Position numbers and translations under genes: made by a program
Part shown: positions 11,401 through 27,447 of the stretch, piece after piece
Layout: each line of letters opens with the position of its first letter
Position numbering within the stretch: the stretch's first letter is position 1
The notes under the pieces: generated by a model
Seen by the model: the letters and a program-made list of their open reading frames with translations, nothing else
Databases searched by the model: none
What the model was told of the DNA's origin: nothing
Origin: Tetradesmus obliquus
Taxonomy: Eukaryota; Chlorophyta; Chlorophyceae; Sphaeropleales; Scenedesmaceae
Direction of reading: 5' to 3'
NCBI GenBank assembly: GCA_030272155.1
Contig: CP126200.1
Span: forward strand, 2,356,001-2,420,000
DNA length: 64,000 bases

Positions 11401-14400
11401 TTGCTGTGAGACATCCTAAACCATCAATCCCGCTATGAAGCCTCAGCGGCACAGGCACTTCAACTGCCCCCCAATTTGCATTGCGACAAGCAGCACCACA
11501 ACACGCCCTCACCTGGCTGCTGCTGCTGACCGGAGCCCTGCCTCGCAGCACTTCCTACTGCTGCTGCAGTGCCAAACAGCTGCTCCAGCAGCTGGCCCTC
11601 CAGCTGGCTGGTGCGCAGCAGCTGCTCGGTGCCTGCCCGCACCAGGCCTGGCAGAGGCAGGCCGGTCAGGCTGGCTAGCTTGGCTGACAGGTGCGGCTCT
11701 ACCAACTGCACATGGAAAAGCCACAGGGGCAGCAGGCAGGGGCGTGACGCTGCGTCAGCTGATAAAATAGTCATCAGAAAGGCCCGGAAGCGGCAGGCCG
11801 ATGAGGCTGGCCAGCTTGGCTGACAGGTGCGGCTCTACCAGCTGCACATTGTACAACAATAACATTCAATAATACAGCAGGCAGCATGGTGGCACAGTGT
11901 CAGAAAACAGCGCAGCAGGCGGTAGTGGCAAACATGCCCGGCTCCACTAGCTGCATGTGGCAAAACCACAAGGACAGCAGGCAGTGGGATGATGCTGTGT
12001 CAGCATGTTGCTAATCACCGGAAGCATCATCCCATGAGTCGTATGTGCATACCAAGAACACCAAACAACGCTGTAGGCTAGGTCATCACCGCTGTCCGGT
12101 GCCACCATTTCGTCCTGAAGTTTGCATGTTGCAGCAGCCCTCACAGCCCTCAGTGAGAGAGGATGATTACATGTAGGTCCTGGCACCATCTGGTAGGATC
12201 TGAGCACCACCAAGGTAAAAACATGGTTTGATACCAGAACATCAGAGAGTTGACGCCATGGAACACGATGCACTCGTTGCCTCACCTGCTGCCGCACGCT
12301 GCAGTAGAGCTGCCTGCACTCCTCCAGCAGTCGGGCATACTCCTGCCTGCCCGCCTTGGCTTCCACCTGCGCCAGCAGCCCTGCAAGGCAGCAGAAACAC
12401 GGTTTTGTTTAATTTTTTCCCCTTTGTGCAGCGCCGATGTGCAGGGTGGCAGCTTGGCTGCCTTGCTTGCCGCGCCAGCAGGCTTGCAGGGCAGCAGATC
12501 AAACACAATATGGAACTCTGCTGTGCAGCGCCAGGCTAGGCGTATGTACGCCCGCAAGAGGTCGCGGCTGCCAAGTGCGGCAGAGCAACCCCGTCAACAC
12601 AGCACTATCCTTGTCACATGCTTACTTGCCGACCACTCTGCATGAGCGCTTACATGCAAATGCACCCTCTCCGTCAACAGCTGCGCTTGCCGAATAGCAC
12701 AAGGCAAGCTAGGCAAGCTGACCGCTCCTGCTGACCCAGCAACTAACACCACAGAATGTGCAACCGCCCTCACCTTTCAGCACAGGCTCGGCAGCAGCCC
12801 TGAACCGCACATACAGCAGTGATACTTCCAGGCCCTCAGCTAGCACCGCACCAGCAGCAGCAAGCCGCATGCTGCCGCTGCGCACCGGCGCTGCCGCAGT
12901 GCCGCTGCCTGACCGTGCTGCTGCTGTCAGCCCCTGCTGCCCTGCTGCGCCTGCAGCAGCAGCAGCAGCAGCGTCTGCCGCAGCGCCTTGCGCTGCAGCT
13001 GCTCCAGACAGCGCGTCTGCAACTGCCGCCTGCACTGCCTGCGACGCGCTGCGCAGCACGGTTTGCACGCGGCCCCGTACGAGCCCTATCGCCCGCGCTT
13101 GCAGCTGCCTAAACTTATTCGCATATGCGACTGCATCAGCATACTGCGGGTTCGCTGCCACATATGCAATGCACTCGTCAATCTTGTGTAGCAGTGGCAT
13201 CAGGTCTGCGTCATCAGGTGCCGCTGCAGCTGCTGCAAACTGGCTGGCGGTGAGCTCGTACTCATCAAAAAATTTGAGTCGAGCTCGTAGCGCTTCAGCA
13301 AACTCGGTGAGGCCTGCCTTTTCTGCAAGCAGCTTCTCTGTGGAGCCAGAGAGTGCCTGGCTGCTGCTGGCCACCTGGTGGGATGGTGGGACATGGTGGG
13401 ATGGCAATTGGTGGTGTTGGTTGTGTGCCCGATGCGTGGTATGAAGCTGTACGGACTACTTCGAGGCGCTAGCTATTGCATGAAGCATCATGCTGGGGCC
13501 TGTTGCTGTGCAGCAGCTTGCACCTCCAGCGCATAAAACTCGCGATGCGCTCCCGCAGTGCCAAACGATACGTTTGCAGGTGTGCTTGCTGTGCTAGAGC
13601 TCAAAAGGCTGCTGTTGCTGTTGCGCTGCTTTATATGTGACGCACTGCTATTGGTGTGCAGCTACTGCTGCTGCTGCTGCTGTTGTGCTGTCCAAACCTA
13701 CCTGGGTGTGCAGTGTCAGCAGCGCATCAAACATGCCCAATGTCTTGTGCACCTGCAGACAAGTGGCAGGCACATGCAATATCAGATGATGTAACTGAAT
13801 GACTTGGTTGAGGGAAAGAGCGCTACTTGCGTGCTGCTTGCTTGTAAGCACGCTGTGCGAGCATCATCCACCACACTGCTGACCTTGTCACACGCCCAAC
13901 ATGCAACTGGCTGCTGCAGAACCTGTTGCGCTTCACCTCAAGCGCCATCTGTTCTGCCACCAGCACAACATTTTGCACACGCAGCAGCAGTTCCTGCAAG
14001 CACTCCTGCAAGCAGGCAGCTTCCCACCTTGTCCTGCAAGCCATCACATGATGCCAGGTACCCGCCCAGCAGCCCTGCATAGCGCTTATACTTCTGCTCT
14101 GTTTCAGAGGCACACGCGGCCTCGAGCTCTGTGTGCCACTTGTGAAACTGATTGGCGTTGTGCAGCACAGCATCTTCAAGCGAGCCAGTGTAGCTGTCAG
14201 TGCCGCCTGCTGCTTTGGCGGCGCTGCCGCTGCTTGCGCTGCTGAGCGCTGCTTCTGCTGCTGTTGCCGGCTCGTCCACAAGCTGTGTGCACAGCGAAGT
14301 GAAGTTGTGGCGGTGGTGATGCACAACGGCACACATGGCGGGAGGAGAAGCAGAGCATGTTGGGCAAGCAGCGGATGCAGTAGTGGCGTGTGCAGGACGT

Positions 14401-14937
14401 GTCAAGCCCAGCGGCAGGAAAGGTCCCACTACTGAATCTGTAGTGAGCCAGTTGCAGCTTTAGCTGTGTTGAAGCATTGTACCAGCTGTGCAAGTAGGGC
14501 CCCTAAAGTGGCGTTGGGCTTGTTGTGCTCTTACAACCACTCCCACTCCTCTGCTGTTCACAAGCTGCTGCACGAGCTTTGGATTTATCACAGTATGTAC
14601 AGCCAGTCAGATGGATGAAGAGCTGTAGTATGCACGGGGTGCAGTTCAGTCACTGACTGAGTGGTACTCACATGTGCTGGGAAGGGCCGCTGCCCTACTG
14701 CTTGTGCCAGTGCATCAATCACCCGCAGCTGAGTGTCATCAAGCTGTGCAGTGCGTTCCCATGCACTAGCCTGCAGAAAGGCAACGATCAGTCGGACTTT
14801 GCTCCTTGCAGCAGACGATGCACAGCAGGTGCTGGGTCACTGCTGCTGATGCTGCTTCTTACCACGCTGTAAGCCGAGGAGGCTTTGACATTCGGCTTGG
14901 ATGGATGAGTACGTTGGTGTGGTGCTGTTGTCGCCAT
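6792..14937 (-). CDS. COG3: Conserved oligomeric Golgi complex subunit 3
   Basis: COG3 is a core subunit of the COG tether, which captures retrograde vesicles at the Golgi. Fourteen exons join in frame to 862 residues: 14937-14863, 14770-14672, 14282-14028, 13752-13702, 13374-12774, 12380-12286, 11705-11513, 10783-10653, 10282-10179, 9896-9737, 8984-8865, 8388-8214, 7672-7416, 7064-6792 (TAA). Motifs follow the plant COG3 order: RPFPAH, NQFHKWHTELEA with ETEQKYKRY, KLLAEKAGLTEFAEALRA, NPQYADAVAYANKFRQLQAR, LYDLLRPRFVQLADMDTLAE, KLYRCIDTKIFAGLAQEAV, REQIAQFDVEFSATDIDLDF, LYLPNPATRAILFRPVKSNI. Exon 5 encodes an Ala-rich insert that makes it slightly longer than the roughly 780-residue plant protein. 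The start is supported because exon 1 splices directly to the conserved ASAWERTAQL block. Many introns hold partial exon copies. Confidence 0.95.
7836..8165 (-). repeat. Three downstream copies of the 3' edge of COG3 exon 12
   Basis: The end of exon 12 (donor boundary 8214, coding DLDFTHMRDHMRRIMSG) recurs with boundaries at 8096, 7970 and 7836, periods 118-134 bp. Every copy keeps TCAG followed by a GT donor (GTGGGC, GTGGGG, GTAAGA). Between copies lie G-rich, telomere-like tracts on the coding strand. Confidence 0.9.
8478..8572 (-). repeat. Upstream copy of the 5' edge of COG3 exon 12
   Basis: The beginning of exon 12 (AAGRQVAKQSxALDGQLFxIQHLL) is duplicated upstream. The copy keeps its CAG acceptor but runs into a CTG tract instead of the LFLREQIA continuation, so it is a truncated pseudo-exon. 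Confidence 0.85.
9215..9640 (-). repeat. Two downstream copies of the 3' edge of COG3 exon 10
   Basis: The block ending at donor 9737 (GEDADGAQ) recurs near 9495 and 9231. A further shared block around 9555-9640 and 9290-9370 carries intron sequence. The unit is about 250 bp. Confidence 0.85.
10400..10470 (-). repeat. Frame-broken downstream copy of COG3 exon 8 end
   Basis: Near-copy of 10653-10730 (QLADMDTLAELIDILQHE). It is 2 nt shorter in the middle, which shifts the frame, so it cannot replace exon 8. Confidence 0.8.
11270..11400 (-). repeat. Downstream copy of the 3' half of COG3 exon 7
   Basis: Resembles 11513-11600 (QLLEQLFGTAA through the Gln run and the GTGAG donor). It has an in-frame stop after GAGWRWPC, so it is a pseudo-exon. 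Two copies of the 5' edge of the same exon lie upstream near 11845 and 11955. Confidence 0.8.
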
Positions 14938-17133
14938 GCTGCTGCTGAGGTCGCCTCAGCTGCGTGCTCCTATCCTTCCCCCATTCGCTGCAGTTTGGCA
15001 GTTGCACCGTGGAGTCGATACGAGGAGCAAAATCGCCTTCTGCAGGTACTTTATCAAGGTCGAAAAAGTAGTAAAAGCAGCTTCAGAGTACCACTGATGT
15101 CTCCGGTGCACACACAACAGTACAGCAGGACCCCAAAACTCAGAGCAGAGCAGGTTCAGAGCAAAGAGTCCGTGTGATGATCAACAGTAGCCGTTCAAAC
15201 GTGCCATTGGATGTAGTACATCAATGGCATAACAAGTGCATATCAAGTGATAGGCCTAAACCCCTGCGCCACCACGTGACATGGTCCACGTCCAATGGAC
15301 GTCAGTGAATGACGTTGAACGTCAACTCTGACTGTACAATTGATACCGTTGTCCAAGAATGTCCAGCTCACCACTCCGTAAGACAGCAGAGAAAAGCGAG
15401 TTTTGGCTGTCACAGCACCGTGCTGGTGACCAGCAGCAGCGCAATCGCAACTTCCAAAACTGCAACCTGCAACCTAGAATCTGGGAGCTGTATGACAGTC
15501 AGGACGAAGTGACTTCGTCCTTTGGCATGTGCACCTGATGTAACCATTGCTGTGTGACACAGCTGCGGCAGCTGAACCTGCAGCACGCTCTTTGCTTGAG
15601 TACTGTGGCTTCTGGCAGAAGCAGAACGAGCAACTCGCTCGGCACAGGGGGTGTTGCTCAAATCCCTGAAGAGAACACTGCAGTGTGCAGATGAGGGCCT
15701 CTGATCTGCGGCATCATGCCGCATGATGTTGTGCAAGCGCATGCCAGCCTGGTGACGATTGAGTGTGGCTGATGTCGCGCCCCATTAGGGTGTTGACCGA
15801 TTGTATCTGGTGTGTGCATCTCATTGTTGTGGCTATCATTGCAGTCCTGGCACATGCCCCGTCACGTCATATGTCACGTCACTGATGCCAGGCGCTTGGA
15901 CCATTGCCTGGGCCATCTTAACGCCACTACTGCAAAAACAGCCCAGCGGCTTGTACAGTGTAAAATGACGAATTCTAGACAAAGCCAGGATACCGAAGTA
16001 CGCTGGTCATGCACAGCTGCGCACCTTCAAGCAATGCTGACAGTGTACCAGCCACTGCCCACAGCCACTACGGCCGACCCAGAGCAAGCCCAAGTATGCA
16101 GCAGTCATAAACAGTAAGCGCAGCTGCTCCGTCAACAATGCTGCCAGCACGAGTGCAACTGTGGCCTTGCGTGCTGGGTGCGCCACGCCAGTTGCAAAGA
16201 CACCACACCAGGGACATTCAAATTGTGGGTGCACGCATCGGCTGCTGACAGGCATGCTTGTGCCTCCCCAGGTTGTTGTAAAGGGAGAGTTTTCAATTTA
16301 CAACATATAAGCAGGGCTGAAGCTGGCTCTGTTGCGTCGCGCGCCTGTGTTGCAGTCAGTGCTGCTGCAGCTACATTTCTTTGTCATGCACAGCTGCAGG
16401 CTCACGGCAACCAGCCTGAGTGGCAGCACCACAGCATGCTGTGTGGTCCTCCATCAGCAAAGGCAATGTGTGTAATGCTTGAAACATAAAGCGTGCTAGC
16501 TTGATGCAGCATTCTGCAGCGAGTGTAAACACTGCAGGGGGTATCAACGCGGTTGCCAGCTTTGCTGCTGCAAGTGTGCTCTACTGCGGCAGGCTGCACT
16601 CAATCCGCAAATGCCTTCTGGGTCTCACCAGCTCATTGCACCTGTGGCGAAACAGCATAACTGAATAGGTGCTGTTGCCGCTTCTGTTGGCTGGGCTGCA
16701 CCAGCTGCTGGGCAGTTGAATGCCATGCAGTACTTGCGGCAGTACTGTGCTGCTGGTGGCAAATTTAGCCAGGCAACACCCATGCAGGCATCGATCATGC
16801 GCGCTAGCAGCTGCTTTCAGCTGTTTTCAGCCCCCGTCAGCATCCATCATCATGTGGACCTGTGTCCATATGCCACGCCTACTGTGCTGCGACAGCAGGT
16901 GCATCTGAATGCAGAATGATGATGCGCGGCGACGCACAACGCTGTATTACTGAGTTGACGTGATCACAACCACAAGATTCCCAAGGTATCATTGACCCAG
17001 CGACTCCTGGCGTGAGGTTTTGGTCCAACGCGCGGGTGACTGCTGCGTGCTACTTGAATGGCAGCACCAGCCTGAGCAGCCTTACCTTTACCTCAGGGCC
17101 TCAGTTGCCCGTTTCATTCAAAAGCTTATCAAA
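14938..17133. other. Divergent promoter region between COG3 and SAHH
   Basis: 2.2 kb between two start codons facing away from each other. I found no convincing coding exon. At 15273-15278 there is a CACGTG box, followed to 15325 by several ACGTC/GACGT cores (15287-15320), resembling a bZIP-type site cluster about 340-390 bp from the COG3 start. Around 16274-16304 an 8-bp stem (GTTGTAAA/TTTACAAC) could form. Confidence 0.5.
15273..15325. promoter_or_regulatory. Cluster of ACGT-core motifs
   Basis: A CACGTG palindrome and at least four GACGT/ACGTC cores within about 50 bp, in the divergent intergenic region. ACGT-core elements are bound by bZIP and bHLH factors in plants. Function here is inference. 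Confidence 0.35.
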
Positions 17134-21629
<4,496 letters not shown>

Positions 21630-22970
21630 GCGGCATGATGTGCTGCTTGGGCGCGCTGATTGGCTTGAGGCCTTCGGCGCGTGCTGGCGTGCACATTCGG
21701 GTGCTGCTTGGGAGCTGTGGGTGGGAGCTGGCGGCAGCAGAGGCTGTTGCGTGCTGCGGCGGTGCGTGTGTAGCTGCTGCTGCTGCGAAGCAGGCAGCGG
21801 CGCGGCGTGTGGCTATGCAGCAGCAGGGCTAGTGCTGCTGGTGTGAGGTGCATTTGAAGGCAGCGTGCGTGCTGCGGCTCGGCTGCTTGAGCTGCGTTGT
21901 TGCTGGTATCTTGTGTACAGCTGTAGGTTCTGCAGTAAGCGTGTTCATGACACTCTGTTGAGTTGTTACATTCGCACAGGGCAGGGTCTAGCCGGGCCGG
22001 AGTCGACTCCGACGCCGGTCATTGCACAACTGTTGTTAAGAGCAGCCACATCCCCCAAAGGCACTCCCTGCTAATATGGTTTGTTGTTTGGGGGTGCTGG
22101 CAACTACTACTGCACTGGACGCTGTCTGGTCAAAGCTTGGTCAAAGCATTTGTTGATGGTGTGATGATCCCTCAGGATGTTTCAGGGTGCTTGCTTCCCG
22201 TGCCAGCAGGCTGGCGCTTTTGGTGCTCGGGGGTGGTACTAGGACAGCAAGCGCGGTCTATATGCTTGCTGACCTGCAACACTGAAGAAGTGTCCATGGC
22301 TTGCATCTGGGTAACATCAGGATGCTGCACTTTCGAATCGACTATCGGCAGCCTGCGGGCTGGCATCGCAGCTCAAGCCAGCAGTCTGGCCACTGCCGTG
22401 AAGAAAGGATTGAATGTGCCGACTGTGTGCACAAGCCGCTTGCCTGAATCACAGGGCTGACTGTGAATCTGTGCCATGCAAGCTGAACAAAGCCACACAC
22501 ATGTACATGCGGCAAGTGTCTTGTACAAATTTACTACTGTTACACTGGAAGCACTGGTGCTGCACCATGGAAGACATGCTACGTGTTTGCAATGCCTAGC
22601 TCTGCGGCCAAGAAGCAACAAGCTGCGCTTCTGCCGCCAGCACCAGTACAGCACCCACCATTCCGAAATATGTTAGTAGCACCCACAAAAAAACCAAATT
22701 TCCAATGAAAGCAACTCCACTCCAGCAATCAGCAGTACACCTCAGCAGACCACTCCAGTGTGCTGTCAGCAGCTGCCAGCAGCTTCACGCCCCTGTCATC
22801 CACAAAGCTGCCGTGCAGGAACCACACATGCTGTTCCATGGAACAGCTGCAGTATGATTGTACAATCTCTGAAAATAGGTGTCAAACAAGCTTGACGTTA
22901 GCTGCCAGCAAACTTGAAGCAGTTGTGCTGCCACTCTCCCAGGATTTACACATGCCACTTTTCAACCGAA
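21630..22970. other. Convergent 3' region between SAHH and the sulfurase-like gene
   Basis: 3' flanks of two genes reading towards each other. No coding exon recognised. I could not find a clear TGTAA polyadenylation motif close to the SAHH stop. The right end holds the terminal-exon copy listed at 22728. Confidence 0.6.
22728..22827 (-). repeat. Copy of the stop-codon end of the sulfurase-like last exon
   Basis: Matches 22970-23070, including the TGA, with few changes; period about 242 bp. It diverges where the parent continues into the conserved FLHGSF segment, so it lies wholly in 3' flanking DNA. Confidence 0.9.
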
Positions 22971-24974
22971 TCAGCAGTACACCTCTGCAGACCACTCCAG
23001 CGTGCTGTCAGCAGCCGCCAGCAGCTGCACACCCCTGTCATCCACAAAGCTGCCGTGCAGGAAGCGCAGCACCGCATGCATGTCTTCAAAGGTGCTCAGG
23101 TACCCCAGTGACACACGAATGCTGCCAGTCGGCAGCTGCACTGGCACCATGCCGCTGTTGCTGCTGCTGCCGTCTGCTGCTGCTGCTGCCACCTCCTTGG
23201 CAGGCCGCAGCACTGTCAGCAGCTGCCCTCTGTGGTTGATGGTTGCACGAGAGCGCTCCTGCAGCAAAACACACAGCAAAATGCAAACTCGCTGTCAACA
23301 GCGTGTACTGTTGATGGGCCACATCCGGGTATGCGATGATATGACATATGCACACCGGGTATGCGATGATGTGGAGGGACAAAGCACTGAAAGCCGGCGC
23401 ACCAGCCATCTTCATGCAAGGCGTTGCTGCACATGAATGTGCGCAACGCTGTTTTAGCGCTTTGACATATCGCCTGCTTCACGTGCCGCACAATAAATCA
23501 CCAAACGCCGCTGTCTATACAGTACATGGTACTCTGCTCCACGCTGACCAAGCTGAGCAACGGCAAATGACTAACAATATTGAATCACTTTGTTGAGGCG
23601 AGCATGCTCACCTCTTCCGGGGTGATGCCCAGGTTTGGCAAGCACACGCCTGGGTTGCAGTTGCAGCCTGTGCGCAGCTGCAGCCCTGCGGCAGCAGCGG
23701 CGCCCTCCACCACACCAGGAGGAATGGGTGAGCCACGAGGACACAGCACCTGCATGTGCATGGACAGGGAATTTGAGGAGGGCAGGGCGTGCGTCAGCAG
23801 CAGCACAGGCAGGGGCATACTGCTTGAGGCCATATTGAGAGAGGATAGTTACATGTGGGTCCTGGCACGATCTTATATGGTATATATTGGCTCATAGGAG
23901 GGATAGGGGAGCCGCGCTGACACCGCGCCCCGCCTGCAGCCATGCAACCTGTACAGGCAGGCAGGACGCGCGTCAATAGCAGCACAGGTTAGCCGCAATG
24001 ATTGGGGGATGGGGGAGCCGCGAGGACACAGCACCTGCATGGACAGATAGTTTGAGCAGGGCAGGGCAGGGGTCAGCAGCAGCACAGGTAGTACTGAAAA
24101 CGTTGCGGCTCAGGATACATCCAGGAGGCATCTGGACAGCTGTAGCCATAAGGCTTGCGTTCATCCAGGGGTTGACTGTCGAAGCCAGTGTTTGTTTGCC
24201 GCTTGCTGCTTTTATATTCTGAGTTATTTGGTCGACAAGTACAATCAAATTTAGTTTACTTTACTAACTGTTTCTGTAAAGGCTCACCTGGAACTGGAAG
24301 ATGCCGCTCTGTTGCTGGTGGCCCTGCTCATGCCGCCCAAACAGCTGCACCAGCGGCGCGCCATTGCTGTGGCGCAGCGCTGTCAGCTGCAGGTGCATCC
24401 AGCTGCGCAGGCTCTCCACGTGAGCAGCTATGGCCTGCGCAGCAGCAAGAACACAACAGCAAGCGACAGGTTGAGTTGATGGTGCTGCTGCAGTGTTAGG
24501 GGTTCGTGAGCAGCGGTGCATGCTGCATCACACACTTGCAAGATGGCTTGCTGCACTGCACATTTGCGCATGGTGTAACATGATCATCATGCTGCTGCTG
24601 CTCCACCCTGGCCTCATGCTGCTTGCAGGACTAGCCGGATACTGCGACCAATCCTATCAGATTCTCATGCAACCTACAGCAGTTATAACTGCAACAAAGC
24701 GCTGCACATAACAACTCATTGTACCTGCATGCCTCCCAGGGCCTCCAGCTGGGCAAAGCCGTGCTTGAGTGAGGCGATGCTCAGGAACGACAGCGTGCCA
24801 TCCTCCCAGCCTGCACACACATGTGCATGTTGGCAGCAGCAGCAGCAGCAGCAGCAGTGAGCAGCAGCAGTGGGCAGAAAGGTTGAGAGGAAAGGAGTGA
24901 CATGTGCCATCCTCCCAGCCTGCATGCACAGCCAGGTGTGCGGGTGTGTACATTTGCAGCAGCAGAAGCAGCAG

Positions 24975-25025
<51 letters not shown>

Positions 25026-27447
25026 GAGCAGCAGTGACCAGGAAGGCACAGAAACGACCCACGTCTCAACAGCAGCGCTGAGGGATCATCTATCAGCAAC
25101 ACGGCTGTCAGTGCTCAACGGCAAGTCGTCCGCATATTGCTCAAAGCTGCGCGCAGATGATGGCACTGCTGTTACGCGCACAACAGCCGACGCAGTATTG
25201 TCGTAAGAAACAGACATACATGCACAACTTTTGCAGCCCACCTGCAGGCAGCGGTGACAGCACATGCCATGCGTCCTCTGCCGTGCACCAGTCTACAGAG
25301 CCGCCTCCAAAGTACACCTTGTGCAGCAGTGCAGCAGCGGCCTTGCTGACAATCAATGCGCCCAGGCCTGAGGGGTAGCCAAACATCTTGTAGAAGGACA
25401 CTGGCACAAAGTCAGCTTGCACCTGCAGTGGCAGATGCAGGCACAGGAAGGGTGGATATGCAGTGTAGCATGTTGTGTGTGGTGGCTATGCATGGAGGGG
25501 TAGTCAAACATCTTGTAGAAGGAGTCCGGCACTGAGTCTGCCTGCACCTGCAGCGGCAAAAACCGCAAAATTCCAGGAGGGGCGCAGCATGTCTTGGGAG
25601 CCCGAAGGGTGGCCAAAAGCATTAGAAGACGAAGGCAGGTACAGCGTTCGCTTGCACTTGCATTGGTAAAGGCCGGGCAACCACTTGCAATGTTGCCATG
25701 CAGCGCAGCATCCATTTTGTAGTCACGCAAGCCGGTGGTGCTGCGGCTCCCATGCCCTGGTTCCCAGCGTCCCTGCGCACTGCTGCATATGCTGCTGTTA
25801 CTGTTGTCACTTAAGCCGCTGCCGCTGCTGCACGCATATGTCCATGCCCACCTGTGACAGGTCCAGGCTATGTGTAGGCACATATGCAGCTGCATCCAGC
25901 ATCACCAGATATTTGTTTGCGCCATCTGACTTGGCATGCGCCTGCGCCACCCAGTCAGTGGGATACAGCTGTCCCTCATAGTTATCCTTCACAGGATATG
26001 CCACCAGGTGCAGCGTCACACTTTCTGCTGCTGCTGCATTGCCATTGTTGATTGCCTCATCACCACAGCCGCCGCTGCTGCTGCTGCTGCTGCTGTTGGT
26101 GTTGGGTGTGTCCAGCCACTGCTGCATCTGCTCCCTGCTGAGGCAGCGCAGCTCTGCGCCGGCCTGCTTTGCATATGCGCCCATGCCTAGCACGCTCTTG
26201 TGGTTGGCCTGTGTGTAGATGAACTGGCTGCTGCTCCTGCTGCTGCTGGTCTTGCCGGGGCTCCATGGGAAGAACTCTGACACCATCTTCATTGCGTCGG
26301 TGGCACCCCTGCAGAGGACAGTTTGAGAGATTTCAGTGAATATTCCGCAGGGGGCTCTGCATGCTGTTGAGGCTTCAAGCCAACAACTTGAAAAACCTTG
26401 TTCAATGCCTGGCAAACGAGGCCTACACCAGCAGGACAATTTAGCGGAGCGAACATGCGGGCCTGATGCTCATCGTGTGAAGATGCAGTGGTACTGCTGA
26501 GGGTCTGCCTTGAACTGGGCCAGCACTTGCCGACGCCCTGCCGCCAGCCCCTGGCTCAAAATGACCTAAACGAGCCTTCTGTGCACAGTAGCAAGGTTCT
26601 CCTAGAGCAAGAGTGGCAGCTGCTATGCCTGCCTAAACAGCAAGAACACAGAGGGAATACCTACTTCTCACCGTGTGAAGATGCAGTGGTACTGCTGCGG
26701 GTCTGCCTTAAAGTGGGCCAGCACTTGCCGCCGCGCTGCCGCCACCTCCTGCGTGGCACGTAGGCTGCTGGCGTTGCGGCTGTGTGGGTTGCCAAAGGCT
26801 GAATGTTCTAGCTCAGCCATGATGGCGCGCAGCTGCGAGGTGGTGTACTGGCCCGAACCTGCAGAAACAACAAAACAATGAGAACGGGAGATAAACCTGA
26901 CATGGAGGTACAGCTGTCAGGAACCACATGCTTGTGAAAGAACCGTTTCAGTATGGTTCCTGCAAGTTGAGTCGATGCACGGTGCCACAACCAGCAGCTT
27001 GTGCTAGCAGGTAGCCGCGCAAGGCGCTGCTTCAAGCAGCAGCATTCCTGGCAGGAATTAGGACTGACTATGGCTGAGCCACAGCATGTGGGCAGCGCCA
27101 GTTTGCTGTACTCCATACAATTAATTAGCAGCCACTTGCCTGTCCAGTCTAGGTAGTGCTGCCCATCCAGCCTCTTGCCAAGCTCTGCCTGGTAGTTGGC
27201 ATCCAGCCAGCCACTGTAGCCATACGCAGCGCCATGCTGCTGCAGGAAAGCAGCGCGAGCTTCTTCCAAGCTGCCACAGGGAAGGGAAGCCGGGTTGTCT
27301 GTATGCAACGGAACAACAGCTTGGTTTGGCAGGGGCACGAGCACGAGCAGCAGGTTGCAGCAGAGGGTAGCAGCAGCAGTCCCGTTTAGGCGCGTCAAGC
27401 TGCAGCCTCCTCAACAAATCACCTCCAGCAGTTCCACATGTTGCCAT
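22971..27447 (-). CDS. Molybdenum cofactor sulfurase-like protein (NifS-like domain only)
   Basis: PLP-dependent class V aminotransferase fold of the MOCOS/ABA3 type, which sulfurates the Mo cofactor of aldehyde and xanthine oxidases. Exons: 27447-27423, 27262-27140, 26858-26672, 26308-25852, 25422-25242, 24810-24725, 24434-24288, 23749-23612, 23258-22971 (TGA), giving 543 residues in frame. Key blocks are [73 protein letters not shown] (Lys of SFYK is the expected PLP anchor), [30 protein letters not shown] (expected persulfide Cys) and [15 protein letters not shown]. No MOSC domain follows, although ABA3 and MOCOS have one. The intron after 27140 has a GC donor (CAG|GCAAGT). The first exon and its AAG acceptor are the least certain part. 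Confidence 0.85.
23880..24090 (-). repeat. Upstream copies of the 5' edge of the sulfurase exon starting at 23749
   Basis: The segment [10 protein letters not shown] with its CATGCAG acceptor recurs near 24030 ([12 protein letters not shown]) and, more decayed, near 23920 ([11 protein letters not shown]). Only the copy at 23749 continues into the Cys-containing exon body. Confidence 0.8.
24958..25030. repeat. CAG/AAG-interrupted triplet tract
   Basis: About 20 CAG units with AAG interruptions in the intron between the sulfurase exons at 25242 and 24810. In the gene sense it reads CTG. An exon-edge copy (GWEDGT acceptor side) sits next to it at 24902-24925. Confidence 0.9.
25490..25675 (-). 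repeat. Two upstream copies of the 5' edge of the sulfurase exon starting at 25422
   Basis: The acceptor and VQADxVPxSFYKMFxYPS segment recurs at about 25552-25497, followed by divergence. A shorter remnant of the acceptor lies near 25665-25640. The intact parent continues through the PLP-lysine region. Confidence 0.85.

Noticed and set aside
12758..13444. 228-codon plus-strand open frame
   Set aside because: Antisense shadow of COG3 exon 5, whose protein matches the conserved family.
13890..13995. Extra COG3 exon reading ELLLRVQNVVLVAEQMALE
   Set aside because: It has no counterpart between the conserved blocks; exon 3 joins in phase to the exon at 13752.
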